From Nostoc sp. LEGE 06077 (lineage in GTDB: Bacteria > Cyanobacteriota > Cyanobacteriia > Cyanobacteriales > Nostocaceae), in assembly GCF_015207705.1 (NCBI RefSeq), contig NZ_JADEWI010000004.1, positions 183,107-247,106 of the forward strand: DNA of 64,000 nt, read 5' to 3'. Under the pieces are notes generated by a model. It was not told the DNA's origin, searched no databases, and saw only the letters and a list, made by a program, of their open reading frames with translations. Each line of letters starts with the position of its first letter. Position 1 is the first letter of the stretch. This document shows positions 63,809 to 64,000 of this stretch, piece by piece. Position numbers and translations under genes: made by a program.

Positions 63809-64000
63809 GCAGATTCAGTTTTAGGGAGACGAAGCTCATAGTTGTACAAACCAGCGATGAGATTAAATCTCAAACTAAATCTTTTTCTCCGATTGCGATA
63901 ACGGTCAGACAAGATTTTAAATATCTTTAGTTTCCGATTAATATGCTCACCGACAACTCGAACTTTGGCTAAGTCTCGATTACTCTTTTTATCTTCGCAA
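63785..64000 (-). mobile_element. Insertion sequence end with partial IS5-like (DDE) transposase
   Basis: The element begins at or within 2 bases of 63785 with AGACCTCTTGCAAAA. On the minus strand a transposase frame enters from base 64000 and ends with TAA at 63805-63807, giving the last 64 residues. These include VRVVGEHINRKLKIFKILSD, YRNRRKRFSLRFNLI and AGLYNYEL, the C-terminal signature of the DDE_Tnp_4/IS5-type transposases common in cyanobacteria, with the catalytic Glu in GEHINR. The other end is outside the window. Confidence 0.85.

Overview
The window is chromosomal DNA of a heterocyst-forming cyanobacterium (Nostoc/Anabaena group), in the unrearranged, vegetative-cell arrangement. 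The evidence is the gene order nifS-nifU-nifH-nifD-nifK-nifE-nifN-nifX-nifW-hesA-hesB-fdxH, a globin gene between nifU and nifH, many GCGATCGC (HIP1) octamers, heptanucleotide repeat arrays between genes, and two programmed-excision elements that still interrupt nitrogen-fixation genes.

Region 1 (1 to about 37189) is read as the right-hand part of an fdxN-type excision element. It ends at a TATTC core (37185-37189), followed by the last 19 codons of an interrupted fdxN and then nifS. A large serine recombinase of the XisF type (514 codons from its best start) lies just inside the junction. The left end of the element is outside the window. Its cargo here is a complete peptide-synthetase cluster, hphB-hphCD-aptA-aptB-aptC-aptD-hphA-aptE (6547-34849). 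The module order A-PCP-C-A-PCP-E / C-A-PCP / C-A-PCP-C-A-NMT-PCP / C-A-PCP-TE is that of anabaenopeptin synthetases, and the three hph genes form the chain-extension pathway to homophenylalanine/homotyrosine. A second, divergent NRPS operon starts at 5342 and runs off the left edge. Its first protein is an acid-activating domain plus ketoreductase plus carrier, like the aeruginosin/spumigin loading protein AerA. Inverted copies of a repeat of about 95 bp lie on either side of the hph-apt block.

Region 2 (37185-53040) holds the end of fdxN, nifS, nifU, glbN, nifH and nifD. nifD is split by a 10.06-kb nifD element bounded by 11-bp direct repeats GGATTACTCCG (42835-42845 and 52899-52909). The element carries xisA at its right end with three TGT-N9-ACA sites upstream at exact 16-bp spacing. 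The rest is defence-like cargo: an adenine/cytosine DNA methylase with a nuclease-like C-terminus, a Shedu-like (DUF4263) protein, two more proteins with PD-(D/E)XK-like signatures, a DUF5677 protein, a small antitoxin-like protein and a broken paralogue.

Region 3 (53041-62772) continues the nif operon: nifK, a small Mo-nitrogenase C-terminal-domain protein, nifE, nifN, nifX, a DUF269 protein, a DUF683 protein, nifW, hesA, hesB, fdxH, then feoA and a convergent molybdopterin-binding (mop) gene. Many intergenic spacers hold heptamer arrays or hairpin-forming repeats. Region 4 (63545-64000) holds a CBS-domain gene cut off by an insertion sequence whose transposase runs off the right edge.

Together the window joins nitrogenase synthesis and cofactor assembly (nif/hes/fdxH), metal supply (feoA, mop), oxygen handling (glbN) and two DNA elements that must be removed in heterocysts. 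One element carries peptide natural-product genes and the other carries nuclease/methylase genes. All specificity codes and family assignments were read by eye.
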